In this document: one piece after another, positions 55,401 through 64,000 of the stretch
Position numbering within the stretch: position 1 is the stretch's first letter
How the letters are laid out: every line of letters begins with the position of its first letter
Assembly (NCBI RefSeq): GCF_007676705.1
Contig: NZ_VEBF01000001.1
Coordinates: 1,116,001-1,180,000 of the forward strand
DNA length: 64,000 nucleotides
Source of the DNA: Paenibacillus xylanexedens
GTDB lineage: Bacteria > Bacillota > Bacilli > Paenibacillales > Paenibacillaceae
Reading direction: 5' to 3'
Made by a program: the position numbers and the translations under genes
Notes under the pieces: generated by a model
Told to the model about the DNA's origin: nothing
The model's input: only the letters and a program-made list of their open reading frames with translations
Database searches by the model: none

Positions 55401-55429
55401 ACTCTATGATACAAAATGTATCATGTCAA
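55401..55429 (-). promoter_or_regulatory. Lasso cluster promoter with 19-bp palindromic operator in the spacer
   Basis: On the minus strand a perfect TTGACA (55424-55429) is followed after 17 bases by TAGAGT (55401-55406). The spacer is filled by the perfect palindrome ATGATACA-AAA-TGTATCAT (55406-55424 on the plus strand). A repressor bound there would block polymerase. No regulator gene is in the cluster. Confidence 0.65.
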
Positions 55430-55624
55430 TCTTTTATTTTCACCTTTTCATAAATTCTTACTCTTTCACTGTATTCTGCTGTCTGTCGTTTAAGCACTTA
55501 TTCCTGATCAGTTATGTTTGATTGCACAAACGCGAATAAACTCCAGACATGTTCTGTGAGGAACAATGCCTGAAGCCATGCGTAATCTGTTGAGAAACTT
55601 ACTATGAAAACCGTTGAACAATTA

Positions 55625-56959
55625 TCAGGTGAACCTTACATTTGAACTTTTCCCAGGAGCTCCGAAACTCCCATTTCGCCCTTCTTCCTGATCTGCCAAT
55701 GCTGCATCCTGCATCCCCTTCTGTACCTTCACAGTTAACAATACAGCAATGCCCGCGACGAAGAAGAAAATAAGCGACAGAATGCCCCAACGTGTGGAAC
55801 CCATGATCTGTCCGACATAACCAAACACAAATGGACCGAAGATCGAAGAGAATTTGCCTGTAATATTCACAAAACCAAAATACTCTCCTGTTCTGCCTGC
55901 CGGCATCAGATTGCTAAACAGGGAACGCGCTGTGGATTGACTCACACCCTGCACGACTCCAACCAACCCGGCGAGCACATAGAAGTGAATCGCTTGTGTC
56001 ATGAAATAACCCAGAATCACGATACATATGTATACGGATAAGCTAACGATTAATACCTGCTTTGCTCCCCAACGCTGTGCCCATGCTCCCAGTAACAAAG
56101 TGCACGGGAAACCGATGAACTGGGTTAACAGTAGTGCGAGCATCAAGTCGGCTGTGCCTATGCCTATACTTGTCCCATAGATGGTAGCCATCAGAATGAT
56201 GGTATTAATCCCGTCATTAAAAAACCAGAAAGCCACCAGCATGCGGATTAATTGGGGAAAACGCCGCATCTGACGAAAGGTCTGCCGTAGTCTGCGCACT
56301 CCCATCGCAGCATACCCTTTCCACGAGCCGGGCATGTCCGGTGAAGCAGGCCGTCTCGGAGCATGGCGAAAGATCGGTATCGAGAACAGTAACCACCACA
56401 ATGATACGGAGATGAACGCAAGCCTTGTACCTGCCAGTGTACTGCTCATCCCAAACCAGCCTGGTTGCTGTATCATCAGCATGTTTACGGCAAGCAGCAA
56501 ACCTCCTCCAATGTAACCATAAGCATAACCTTTGGAGGATATCATATCCCTTCGTTCCACAGGTACCAGGTCCGGCAGCATTGCATCGTAAAAGGTGTTG
56601 CCACCCGCAAAACCAATGGTGGAAATGACCAGCAACGCCGAAGCAAGAAACCAGTCCCCTTCTCCAATCGCGCTGAATCCCAACGTCGCAAGGACGCCTA
56701 TGATTGCAAATACACGCAGGAAGTCGCCTTTACGCCCTGACAAATCAGCCAGTGTACCAAGCAGCGGTGTTAGCAGAGCTACGCACAACATGCCAATGGA
56801 ATGTGTATAGGCCAGATAGGAGGCGGCTGTATCCGTATCCAGCGTTGCTGCTGCCACCGAAGCATAGAATACGGGCAGTACCGCTGCCAACACAGTTGTC
56901 GCATAAGCCGAATTGGCCCAATCATACATAATCCAAGCCTTGATCGCCTTTTTGTTCAC
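55625..56959 (-). CDS. MFS transporter, UMF1/Atg22 family
   Basis: A 444-residue membrane protein with about 12 helices. It begins KKAIKAWIMYDWANSAYATTVLAAVLPVFY, the hallmark of the UMF1/Atg22 group, and has LLGTLADLSGRKGDFL in the first cytoplasmic loop. Bacterial members are exporters of unknown substrate; the yeast homologue releases vacuolar amino acids. The start is GTG at 56959 behind AAGGA. It is on the same strand as the lasso genes but upstream of their promoter and 420 bases away, so it is probably not part of the cluster. Confidence 0.9.
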   Translation of the reverse strand: MNKKAIKAWIMYDWANSAYATTVLAAVLPVFYASVAAATLDTDTAASYLAYTHSIGMLCVALLTPLLGTLADLSGRKGDFLRVFAIIGVLATLGFSAIGEGDWFLASALLVISTIGFAGGNTFYDAMLPDLVPVERRDMISSKGYAYGYIGGGLLLAVNMLMIQQPGWFGMSSTLAGTRLAFISVSLWWLLFSIPIFRHAPRRPASPDMPGSWKGYAAMGVRRLRQTFRQMRRFPQLIRMLVAFWFFNDGINTIILMATIYGTSIGIGTADLMLALLLTQFIGFPCTLLLGAWAQRWGAKQVLIVSLSVYICIVILGYFMTQAIHFYVLAGLVGVVQGVSQSTARSLFSNLMPAGRTGEYFGFVNITGKFSSIFGPFVFGYVGQIMGSTRWGILSLIFFFVAGIAVLLTVKVQKGMQDAALADQEEGRNGSFGAPGKSSNVRFT

Positions 56960-57214
56960 AGAAATCCTTCCTTTTCATGCATCTATTAAATGATTGATGT
57001 CTTTCTCCTATTGTAAAGGAAGGATATCACACTTGTTCACTGTTTCTGTAAAAAATGGAGCATCTTCTGTTCTGAAGACTCACCTTACCTCCAAGGTGAA
57101 CTTGCGTAATTGTATCATTTTATATCCGCTCTCATCACATATCGTCCTCGCCCGTGAATATACTTAATTACCGACAGGCCAAACTGTGCCGCGTAATCAA
57201 TGGGGGGTGCCTAC

Positions 57215-58384
57215 ATGTCAAATTCACACCAGCCTTACTCGTTCGTCGTGTCGAAGGAAGATTGGTCGCTTCACCGCAAAGGGTACCAGGACCAGCAGCG
57301 CCATCAGCAAAAGGTGAAAGATGTCATCAAGCAGAATCTGCCTGATCTGATCACGGAAGAAAACATCATCATGTCTGATGGAAAACAAATCATCAAGGTA
57401 CCAATCCGCAGTCTGGATGAGTACCGTTTTGTGTATAACTACCAGAAGCAAAAGCATGTCGGTCAAGGAGACGGTGACAGTCAGGTCGGAGACGTCATCG
57501 GTCGTGATCCCGCCGCTTCGCAGAAACCCGGCAAAGGCGAAAAAGCTGGTGACCAGCCTGGTCATGATATTGTGGAAGCCGAAGTGAGTATTGAGGAACT
57601 GGAAGATATGCTCTTCGCTGAGTTGGAATTACCCGATCTGAAGCAGAAGGACAAAGACCTGATTGAGACACATACGGTAGTATTCAACGATATTCGCAAA
57701 AAAGGTATGCAGTCCAATATTGACAAGAAACGTACCATTCTGGAGAATCTGCGCCGCAATGCTACGACCGGTACGCCAGGCATCCATCACATCAGCCCGG
57801 ATGACCTTCGCTACAAGACATGGGAAGACAAAATTATTCCGCAATCCAACGCCGTTATTATTGCCATGATGGATACATCCGGGTCCATGGGTTCTTTTGA
57901 GAAATACTGCGCGCGCAGCTTCTTCTTCTGGATGACCCGTTTTCTACGCCGTCAGTATGAGAAAGTCGAGATTGTTTTCCTCGCCCATCACACGGAAGCC
58001 AAGGAAGTGACTGAAGAAGAGTTCTTTACCCGTGGCGAGAGCGGAGGCACCATCTGCTCCTCTGTATATATGAAGGCACTGGATATTATTGACAGTCGTT
58101 ATCCGCCTTCCAGCTACAATATCTATCCATTCCACTTCTCTGACGGGGATAACCTGACCTCGGATAACGAACGGTGTGTGAAGCTGATCGGTGAGTTAAT
58201 GAAACGCAGCAACATGTTCGGATACGGCGAGGTGAATCAGTACAACCGCAGCAGCACACTGATGTCGGCTTACCGTCATATCAAGATGGATCAGTTCATG
58301 TATTATGTGATCAAAGAAAAAGGCGAAGTGTACAAAGCTTTGCGCAGCTTTTTCCAGAAACGGGAAGGAGGCATTGTTAGATGA
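57215..58384 (+). CDS. yhbH: Sporulation protein YhbH (DUF444)
   Basis: A 389-residue protein of the YhbH/YeaH family. It has a vWA-type metal site in the C-terminal half ([18 protein letters not shown]), the DxSxS motif of MIDAS domains, and an acidic linker. B. subtilis YhbH is sporulation-linked and sigma-E-dependent (known). The ATG at 57215 has GGGGGGTG five bases upstream. It overlaps spoVR by four bases, matching the functional link between YeaH and YcgB in E. coli, where the kinase YeaG/PrkA is the third partner; no prkA is in the window. Confidence 0.94.
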   Translation: MSNSHQPYSFVVSKEDWSLHRKGYQDQQRHQQKVKDVIKQNLPDLITEENIIMSDGKQIIKVPIRSLDEYRFVYNYQKQKHVGQGDGDSQVGDVIGRDPAASQKPGKGEKAGDQPGHDIVEAEVSIEELEDMLFAELELPDLKQKDKDLIETHTVVFNDIRKKGMQSNIDKKRTILENLRRNATTGTPGIHHISPDDLRYKTWEDKIIPQSNAVIIAMMDTSGSMGSFEKYCARSFFFWMTRFLRRQYEKVEIVFLAHHTEAKEVTEEEFFTRGESGGTICSSVYMKALDIIDSRYPPSSYNIYPFHFSDGDNLTSDNERCVKLIGELMKRSNMFGYGEVNQYNRSSTLMSAYRHIKMDQFMYYVIKEKGEVYKALRSFFQKREGGIVR

Positions 58385-59817
58385 CAGATGAGATCCGCGA
58401 CCTCGAATACGCCATTGCCGAGATTATGGAGATTGCCGATGGATTCGGCCTGGATTATTACCCCATGCGGTACGAAATCTGCCCATCGGATATTATTTAT
58501 ACCTTTGGAGCTTACGGTATGCCGACCAGGTTCAGTCACTGGAGCTTTGGTAAAACATTTCATAAGATGAAAATGCAATACGATTTTGGACTCAGCAAAA
58601 TTTATGAGCTTGTCATCAACTCCAACCCTTGTTACGCCTTCCTGCTGGATGGCAATTCCCTGATTCAGAACAAATTGATCGTAGCCCACGTGCTGGCACA
58701 CTGCGATTTCTTCAAAAATAATGCCCGCTTCTCCAAATCCAACCGGAATATGGTCGAAAGTATGGCCGCTACGGCGGACCGGATCAGCAATTATGAGATG
58801 GAGTATGGTACCGAAGCGGTTGAAGCCTTTATCGATGCCGTGATCGCGATTCAGGAACATGTGGACCCACAGTTGATTAAACCCCGCCATTTGGACAAAC
58901 AACGCTATATGGAGATGAAAATGCGGGAGCAGCGCGGTGAGAAAGCACCCAAACCGGAAGGCCGCTATGATGATTTATGGTCGCTTGATGATGTGAAGAC
59001 CGAAGAAACACCAGCCGAAGGCATTCAGGTCCATCACTTTCCGCCTGAACCAGAGAAGGATGTCATGTGGTTTATTCAGGAATTCTCCGAAGTGTTGACG
59101 GACTGGCAGCGGGATATCATGAGTATGATGCGTGAAGAGATGCTTTATTTCTGGCCACAGATGGAAACGAAAATCATGAACGAAGGCTGGGCTTCCTACT
59201 GGCATCAACGCATTATCCGTGAACTCGATCTCAACAGTGAGGATACGATCGAATTCGCGAAGCTCAACTCCTCCGTGGTGCAGCCATCCAAACAAAGTCT
59301 GAATCCGTATTATCTGGGACTGAAGATTTTCGAGGATATTGAACGCCGTTGGGATAACCCAACCCGGGAAGAACAGGATCGTTGGGGCCGTAAACCCGGC
59401 CAAGGTCGTGCCAAAATGTTCGAGGTGCGTGAATTCGATTCCGATACCTCCTTTATTCGGAATTACATGACTAAACAATTAACTGAGGACCTCGACCTTT
59501 ACGTCTTTGAGAAAAAAGGCCCGGACTGGAAAATTACCGACAAGTCCTGGGAAAACATACGGGATCAGCTCGTATTTTCACGTGTCAACGGAGGTTCCCC
59601 TTATCTGGTCGTGCAAGATGCCGACTATATGCGGACCGGGGAACTCGTACTGAAGCATCAATACGAAGGCATCGAGTTGGACCTGAAATATATGGAGCGC
59701 ACCATGCCTTATCTGTATCGCCTCTGGGGCCGTACCGTACATGTGGAGACACGTGTCGAGGATAAACCGATCTGGTTTACGTATGATGGCAAGAAACACC
59801 ACCGCAAGTTTTTGTGA
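58381..59817 (+). CDS. spoVR: Stage V sporulation protein R (SpoVR)
   Basis: A 478-residue soluble protein required for proper spore cortex formation in B. subtilis. Conserved family blocks: [51 protein letters not shown], and [14 protein letters not shown]. Its ATG overlaps the yhbH stop (ATGA), so the two are coupled. The biochemical role is unknown; YhbH and SpoVR probably act together (inference from conserved pairing). Confidence 0.96.
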   Translation: MTDEIRDLEYAIAEIMEIADGFGLDYYPMRYEICPSDIIYTFGAYGMPTRFSHWSFGKTFHKMKMQYDFGLSKIYELVINSNPCYAFLLDGNSLIQNKLIVAHVLAHCDFFKNNARFSKSNRNMVESMAATADRISNYEMEYGTEAVEAFIDAVIAIQEHVDPQLIKPRHLDKQRYMEMKMREQRGEKAPKPEGRYDDLWSLDDVKTEETPAEGIQVHHFPPEPEKDVMWFIQEFSEVLTDWQRDIMSMMREEMLYFWPQMETKIMNEGWASYWHQRIIRELDLNSEDTIEFAKLNSSVVQPSKQSLNPYYLGLKIFEDIERRWDNPTREEQDRWGRKPGQGRAKMFEVREFDSDTSFIRNYMTKQLTEDLDLYVFEKKGPDWKITDKSWENIRDQLVFSRVNGGSPYLVVQDADYMRTGELVLKHQYEGIELDLKYMERTMPYLYRLWGRTVHVETRVEDKPIWFTYDGKKHHRKFL

Positions 59818-59854
59818 GGTTGTAAATAAAATTATCGTAAGATAAGACACAAAA

Positions 59855-59893
59855 AAGCGGCAAGTTCCAGACATACACGGGGACTTGCCGCTT
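59855..59893 (-). terminator. Terminator of the MHYT-GGDEF-EAL gene
   Basis: AAGCGGCAAGT at 59855-59865 pairs with ACTTGCCGCTT at 59883-59893; TTTTTT follows on the minus strand. It sits between convergent genes and may also stop spoVR transcripts. Confidence 0.88.
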
Positions 59894-59903
59894 GGCATTT
59901 ACT

Positions 59904-62387
59904 TTACTCTGATTGTACCGTTGGAGTACCATTGCCCTGCAAACGCAGCGGTACAAAAAAGTCATGTTCGACTTCACTTGCCGGCAGCGGACGACTGAAA
60001 TAATATCCCTGAATCTCACGGCAGTCATTCTGCATCAGAATATCCAGTTGACCTTTCGTCTCAATACCTTCGGCGATGACTTCCATCTTGAGATTCTGAG
60101 CCATCGATATAATGGTCGCTACAATCGCCTGATCGCTATGGCTCTCTGTAATGTCCGTCACGAATGAACGATCAATCTTGAGCTTGTGAATCGGGAAATG
60201 CTTCAGATAACTCAGTGAACTGTATCCCGTACCGAAATCATCCAGGCTGATTTTGACACCCAGTGCCGTGAGTTCTTTCAGGATTGCCGTGGATACTGCT
60301 GCATCCATCATCATGCTCTCTGTAATCTCCAGCTCCAGATAACGGGCTTCCAGCCCTGTCTCATGGAGGGCATTCCTGACCTGTTCCACCAAGTTGGATT
60401 GATGGAACTGCTGGCTGGACAAGTTAACCGATACCGGAATGAGCGGTCCCCCACTGGCATGCCAGAGCTTCATCTGCCTGCAGGCTTCCCGTAGCGTCCA
60501 GTTACCAATCTCATAGATCATGCCCGTCTCTTCTGCAAGCGGGATGAACACATCCGGTGCGAGCAGACCTTTGAGTGGATGATTCCAACGAATAAGTGCC
60601 TCCACACCAATCATGCGGCTATCCTCGGTACGAATCTGCGGTTGATAATACAGGACCATCTCATCGCGCTCCAACGCTTTACGCAGGTAACCTTCCAGTT
60701 CAATGCGTTCATAGAGCTCCGAGTCCAGTTGGGCGGTGTAGAAATGGAAACCATTCTTGCCGTTCTTCTTCACTTCATACATCGCGGAATCCGCATGTTT
60801 CAGCAAAGAATCTGCTCCTGCTCCATGGTGTGGATACATCGCAATCCCGATGCTGGCTGTCACGTAAAAGTCATTTTCCTTCAATCGGTAAGGTAGCTGT
60901 ATGGCTTCTACAATCTGTTTCGCAAGTTCGGCCACCCGAACCTCAGTCGCTTGCTCATGGGTTACCACCAATGTGAATTCGTCACCGCCCATACGGGCCA
61001 GCATGACATTTTCCATGGCTTTTGGATCAGAAGCTTCGATCGCTGCCATGATTCGGCTGCTGACTTCTTTTAGAAATACATCCCCAATGGAATGTCCCAG
61101 TGAATCATTAATCATTTTGAAACGGTCTATATCCATCACCATAACGGCAAAAGAGTTCCCTTTTTCCTCCGAAGCTTGGATCGTGTAAGCCAGCACGTCA
61201 TCCAACTTGCGCCGATTGGGCAGTCCCGTCAGCGGATCATGCAGGGCTTGGTGACGAATGCTCTCCTGAACCCTCTTCTCTTCCGTTATATCTTTGATCA
61301 AAATGTGGCTTCCCACATGTTTACCATCAATGACAACAGGAACCACGACGATACTAAGGTCCAGAAGTTCACCCTGTACGTCCCTCATCTTGGCCATATA
61401 ATGCGCCTGCTCAAGCCCATAATCATCCCAATCGATGGAATCAAATTCACTAATCCACTCGATATCGATCTGCTGAGCGATATCATCAATGGAACGATCC
61501 ATGACCTCTTTTTCAGGGTATCCGGTGATCGTCGTTACAGCAGCATTAATGCCTTTGACGATGCCTTCCTTGTCCACTGAAATTATGGCATCGGAATGGT
61601 TATGATACAGGGCCTGATACCACTGCTCATTCTCATGAATCCGTTGATCCTTTTGAGACATTCGTTGATTGATAAATATGCCGAACAACGTCAAGCCCAA
61701 TGCAATAAATGTACCTGATGCAATCAAGTAGGCGAGAATGCCTGGCTCAATCTGCATGCCTGAACTTGCCATCGAGCCATGTGACTGATGGAACTGTGCG
61801 GCTGACATCCCGGTATAGTGCATTCCTGAGATTCCGATTCCCATAATGAGGCCGCTGCCCATCTTGTAAACCCAGGTATGTCTGGATTGACGATAACGGA
61901 AGAAAAACATAAGCCACAATGCCGCAAATGAAGCAACTGCTGCAATCAGAATGGACAACACCACTCTGCCTGGTTCATACGTAACAGGAGTCGACATCGC
62001 TGCCATGCCCACATAATGCATCGAGCTGATCCCTGCAGTCATCAGTACTCCAGCAATCAAGAGCTTGCTCATCTTGCCGGATTGTCTGCCCGCTATGTTC
62101 AAGGCCACCCCGGATGCGACAATAGCGAGTAGAACAGATAAAACAACCTTACCCGTAGAATAGGAGACTTGCGTAGGCAGAACAAAAGCCAGCATACCCA
62201 CGAAATGCATGGACCAGATTCCCAAACCCATGGAGACTGCACCGCAGGTAAGCCATACATTCCGCGCTACCCCGCTAGCCTGACTTACACGGCCTGCAAG
62301 GTCAAGCGCTGCATAAGAAGCTAATGATGCAATAATATAGGATAAAATAACAAGTTCTAAGTTGTACGTACCATGTAGGTGCTCCAC
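59904..62387 (-). CDS. MHYT-PAS-GGDEF-EAL c-di-GMP signalling protein
   Basis: An 827-residue membrane protein. The N-terminal seven-helix MHYT sensor (about residues 1-245) has three His-Tyr/Phe motifs: SMHFVGML, SMHYVGMA and GMHYTGMS, proposed in the family to bind copper and sense gas or redox state. A PAS domain follows (about 265-375), then GGDEF (MGGDEFTLVV near 470, intact) and EAL (GVEALIRWNHP near 595, with ELEITESMMMD and DDFGTGYSSLSYL). Both catalytic sets appear complete, so the net activity cannot be predicted. The start is GTG at 62387 behind AAAGGA. Confidence 0.94.
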   Translation of the reverse strand: MEHLHGTYNLELVILSYIIASLASYAALDLAGRVSQASGVARNVWLTCGAVSMGLGIWSMHFVGMLAFVLPTQVSYSTGKVVLSVLLAIVASGVALNIAGRQSGKMSKLLIAGVLMTAGISSMHYVGMAAMSTPVTYEPGRVVLSILIAAVASFAALWLMFFFRYRQSRHTWVYKMGSGLIMGIGISGMHYTGMSAAQFHQSHGSMASSGMQIEPGILAYLIASGTFIALGLTLFGIFINQRMSQKDQRIHENEQWYQALYHNHSDAIISVDKEGIVKGINAAVTTITGYPEKEVMDRSIDDIAQQIDIEWISEFDSIDWDDYGLEQAHYMAKMRDVQGELLDLSIVVVPVVIDGKHVGSHILIKDITEEKRVQESIRHQALHDPLTGLPNRRKLDDVLAYTIQASEEKGNSFAVMVMDIDRFKMINDSLGHSIGDVFLKEVSSRIMAAIEASDPKAMENVMLARMGGDEFTLVVTHEQATEVRVAELAKQIVEAIQLPYRLKENDFYVTASIGIAMYPHHGAGADSLLKHADSAMYEVKKNGKNGFHFYTAQLDSELYERIELEGYLRKALERDEMVLYYQPQIRTEDSRMIGVEALIRWNHPLKGLLAPDVFIPLAEETGMIYEIGNWTLREACRQMKLWHASGGPLIPVSVNLSSQQFHQSNLVEQVRNALHETGLEARYLELEITESMMMDAAVSTAILKELTALGVKISLDDFGTGYSSLSYLKHFPIHKLKIDRSFVTDITESHSDQAIVATIISMAQNLKMEVIAEGIETKGQLDILMQNDCREIQGYYFSRPLPASEVEHDFFVPLRLQGNGTPTVQSE

Positions 62388-62447
62388 TCACTCTGTCCTT
62401 TCAACCGGGAAATGCCTCATATGTATGCAAAAATGTAAAAAAGAAGC

Positions 62448-62475
62448 GAGTGCGCTGTCTGGATGACAGGCACTC
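62448..62475 (-). terminator. Terminator of the xylanase gene
   Basis: On the minus strand GAGTGC-CTGTC pairs with GACAG-C-GCACTC (one bulged C), followed by GCTTCTTTTTT. It lies about 180 bases past the xylanase stop. Confidence 0.7.
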
Positions 62476-62654
62476 CCTCCGCATCATTTGACTTGTGAAC
62501 ACCGACTTAGTTCAAGCCAGTGTCATACATCGGAACCCGTTTAATATCAATGTGTATAGTCTAAACGTCCTAGCCTTGAAAATCAACACTTTTTTCCAGA
62601 AACACGGATGTTTAATACCTGACATTGGCACATCCAAATACAGATCTGAATAAT

Positions 62655-64000
62655 CTATTTGCGAGTCAGTAACAGACTGCCAAAACCGGAAGTGTCTTGA
62701 TAAGAATTACCTGATAAATCACTCCAGATGGAGACACTGCTTCGCTTGCCGTCCCCGGCTCCATCATCATTAACCTGGAGATCAAATCCAATCCATCTTT
62801 TCCCTTCATCCAGAACACTCTCCAGTGGTATGGCCACTTCAACTGTATATCCTTCACTTGTTAATCGGGTGGCTGATTTGAAGCTTTCTTTCTGTGCATT
62901 TCCTCCAAAAGAAGTCTCATTATCAAAGTTAACCCGGTACTGGGCGTCATCCTCCTGGTAGTATGTTGTCTGGTCTTTACTTGGGTCGATAAAAATCTCG
63001 ATTGAATCCTGCTCATGTGCATTGGAACTTGACTTGCTTCGCAAAGGATCTTTGACGTCTGCCAGCACATATACATACTGTTCATCCCATAGGAGCTGTG
63101 CTGTCGCCGTTGCACCGGAATTTCCAAGCACCCAGACATCTGTGGAGATCGATGTTGCCTTTTTCCAGACTCGATCCTTCTGACCGTCTACAACCGGCGT
63201 GCCATAAGTGACCTTCGCATGCTTCAGGGCAGAACCAAGCTTCAGTTTACCCCGATTGGCAGGTTTATCGGGCTGCTGATTGGAAATATCGTTCCATACG
63301 ATCGTGGCTGTATTTCCAGCAGCATATTCGTCCATAATTCGAAAATCCAGAGACAGTACCTGCCCCTCTGTTAATAAAACGGCTGACAAAGGCAGGGAGG
63401 CATATACGATATATCCCGTTTTGGTCTCCTGTACGCTGTATGCAATCTTATCCTTGCCTTTGCTTCCCTCCCGCTTGAACGTATACTGACCATTCGTGGA
63501 AGGCGGATTTTTTTTCTTGGCTGATAAAATCTCTCCAGAAGGTGCAGCGGCTGTGCCCTGCGTTTCTTCTGCAAGGAAAACCTGAACCTGATCTCCTTTG
63601 CGACGTGTCGTATCCTTAACTTCCACTCGCATATTCACCTTTTTGGCATCCCAGAGAACTCTCGCCTCACCCGTAACCCCGGATGTACCATCTGCCAGAT
63701 CATTAATATTCAGTCCTCTTACAGCACCCCACAGTATATCTTCCTGCCCTTTGCGATCTGGGAGAGAAGGGCTAGCCTTAGGCGCTGTCCATTCATTTCG
63801 ATATATCGGAAGAGTGGTAGGATCCACCAATGCCCAATAGGCTGGTTTCGCTTTCAATTTACGATCGAACAGCAACGGGGCATCTTTACGTCCTTTGACC
63901 GGATGATTGTCAAGCCATGTCCCATCATCGGCAAGTCCCCATACGGTGACACTGTCCATTACGCCGCGTTTCCCCAAATCTTCAAACAGGTCGAACAGTT
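62655..64000 (-). CDS. GH10 endo-1,4-beta-xylanase with two CBM9 modules (C-terminal part; 5' end outside window)
   Basis: The frame is open through base 64000, so the catalytic N-terminus is missing. The first residues (LFDLFEDLGKRGVMDSVTVWGLADDGTWLDNHPVKGRKDAPLLFDRKLKAKPAYWALVDP) are the end of a GH10 barrel. Two family 9 carbohydrate-binding modules follow: a shorter divergent one (about 90-215 of the visible part) and a full one (about 240-440, WKKATSISTDVWVLGN to GFGSLLLTRK). It would be a secreted, xylan-degrading enzyme typical of Paenibacillus multimodular xylanases. It ends at the CBM with no S-layer domain. Confidence 0.9.
   Translation of the reverse strand, partial: LFDLFEDLGKRGVMDSVTVWGLADDGTWLDNHPVKGRKDAPLLFDRKLKAKPAYWALVDPTTLPIYRNEWTAPKASPSLPDRKGQEDILWGAVRGLNINDLADGTSGVTGEARVLWDAKKVNMRVEVKDTTRRKGDQVQVFLAEETQGTAAAPSGEILSAKKKNPPSTNGQYTFKREGSKGKDKIAYSVQETKTGYIVYASLPLSAVLLTEGQVLSLDFRIMDEYAAGNTATIVWNDISNQQPDKPANRGKLKLGSALKHAKVTYGTPVVDGQKDRVWKKATSISTDVWVLGNSGATATAQLLWDEQYVYVLADVKDPLRSKSSSNAHEQDSIEIFIDPSKDQTTYYQEDDAQYRVNFDNETSFGGNAQKESFKSATRLTSEGYTVEVAIPLESVLDEGKRWIGFDLQVNDDGAGDGKRSSVSIWSDLSGNSYQDTSGFGSLLLTRK

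Larger units (their letters stand above)
55203..55624. other. Lasso cluster leader and control region
   Basis: 422 AT-rich bases. They hold the predicted cluster promoter and three palindromic sites (listed separately), a leader of roughly 190 bases before the sulfotransferase gene, and the end of the convergent-side MFS gene region. No small frame looks coding. Confidence 0.55.

Noticed and set aside
55625..56959. MFS transporter as part of the lasso cluster
   Set aside because: It is on the same strand but upstream of the predicted lasso promoter, 420 bases away, and a dedicated ABC exporter is already present.

Overview
The window looks like chromosomal DNA of a Paenibacillus species (inferred from gene content: endospore genes such as ytrHI, cotJABC, yhbH, spoVR, pdaA, yheCD and yjcZ; a Bacillus-type sufCDSUB operon; a modular GH10 xylanase with family 9 carbohydrate-binding modules; and a paeninodin-type lasso peptide cluster). 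Gene density is high, ribosome binding sites are strong AGGAGG-type, and TTG/GTG starts are common. I saw no rRNA, tRNA, CRISPR array or complete insertion sequence.

Layout. 1-5.5 kb: dnaE (3' end outside the window) beside ytrH-ytrI-ytpI and ytoI, the B. subtilis ytpI/ytoI neighbourhood without nrnA. 5.6-12.6 kb: yheA and a tandem array of five YheC/YheD ATP-grasp spore proteins. 12.6-20.5 kb: a HAD phosphatase, a chemoreceptor, a Gfo/Idh oxidoreductase, a thiamine-diphosphate enzyme paired with an AhpD-fold protein, and an atypical KAS III protein with a small STAS-like partner. 20.6-30.5 kb: cotJABC, a CNNM/CBS membrane protein, yfkAB (radical SAM), two HD-GYP proteins, a 5'-nucleotidase-type phosphoesterase, a MoaD-MoaE fusion, a tiny yjcZ-type gene and a cytosolic M23 peptidase. 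30.8-40.2 kb: sufCDSUB with a Fur/PerR-like control region, a DUF1802 gene, dps, and mtnK-mtnA for methionine salvage. 40.2-46 kb: small conserved genes, a decayed partial copy of the yunC region, degV, pdaA, and a 166-bp MITE-like element that supplies the stop codon of a zinc-ribbon gene.

46-55.4 kb is the most notable region: a lasso peptide cluster, all on the minus strand, transcribed sulfotransferase - lasso cyclase - precursor - HPr-kinase-like kinase - PqqD-type leader binder (B1) - transglutaminase-like leader protease (B2) - nucleotidyltransferase - ABC exporter. The 45-residue precursor gene (51839-51976) is easily missed. Its predicted 23-residue core starts with Ala, has Asp at position 9 for the macrolactam ring, an acid-flanked Tyr at position 19 and a C-terminal Ser. 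The cluster therefore predicts a lasso peptide that may carry phosphate (Ser23, by analogy with paeninodin), a further group from the nucleotidyltransferase, and possibly sulfate. An APS kinase gene (cysC), which makes the sulfate donor PAPS, lies convergently just beyond the exporter gene. A hairpin terminator/attenuator follows the precursor gene, and three related palindromes lie at and just downstream of the predicted promoter.

55.6-64 kb: an Atg22/UMF1-like MFS transporter, the sporulation pair yhbH-spoVR, a large MHYT-PAS-GGDEF-EAL protein, and the C-terminal part of the GH10 xylanase running off the right edge. With two HD-GYP proteins and the GGDEF-EAL protein, the window carries a noticeable share of c-di-GMP signalling genes.
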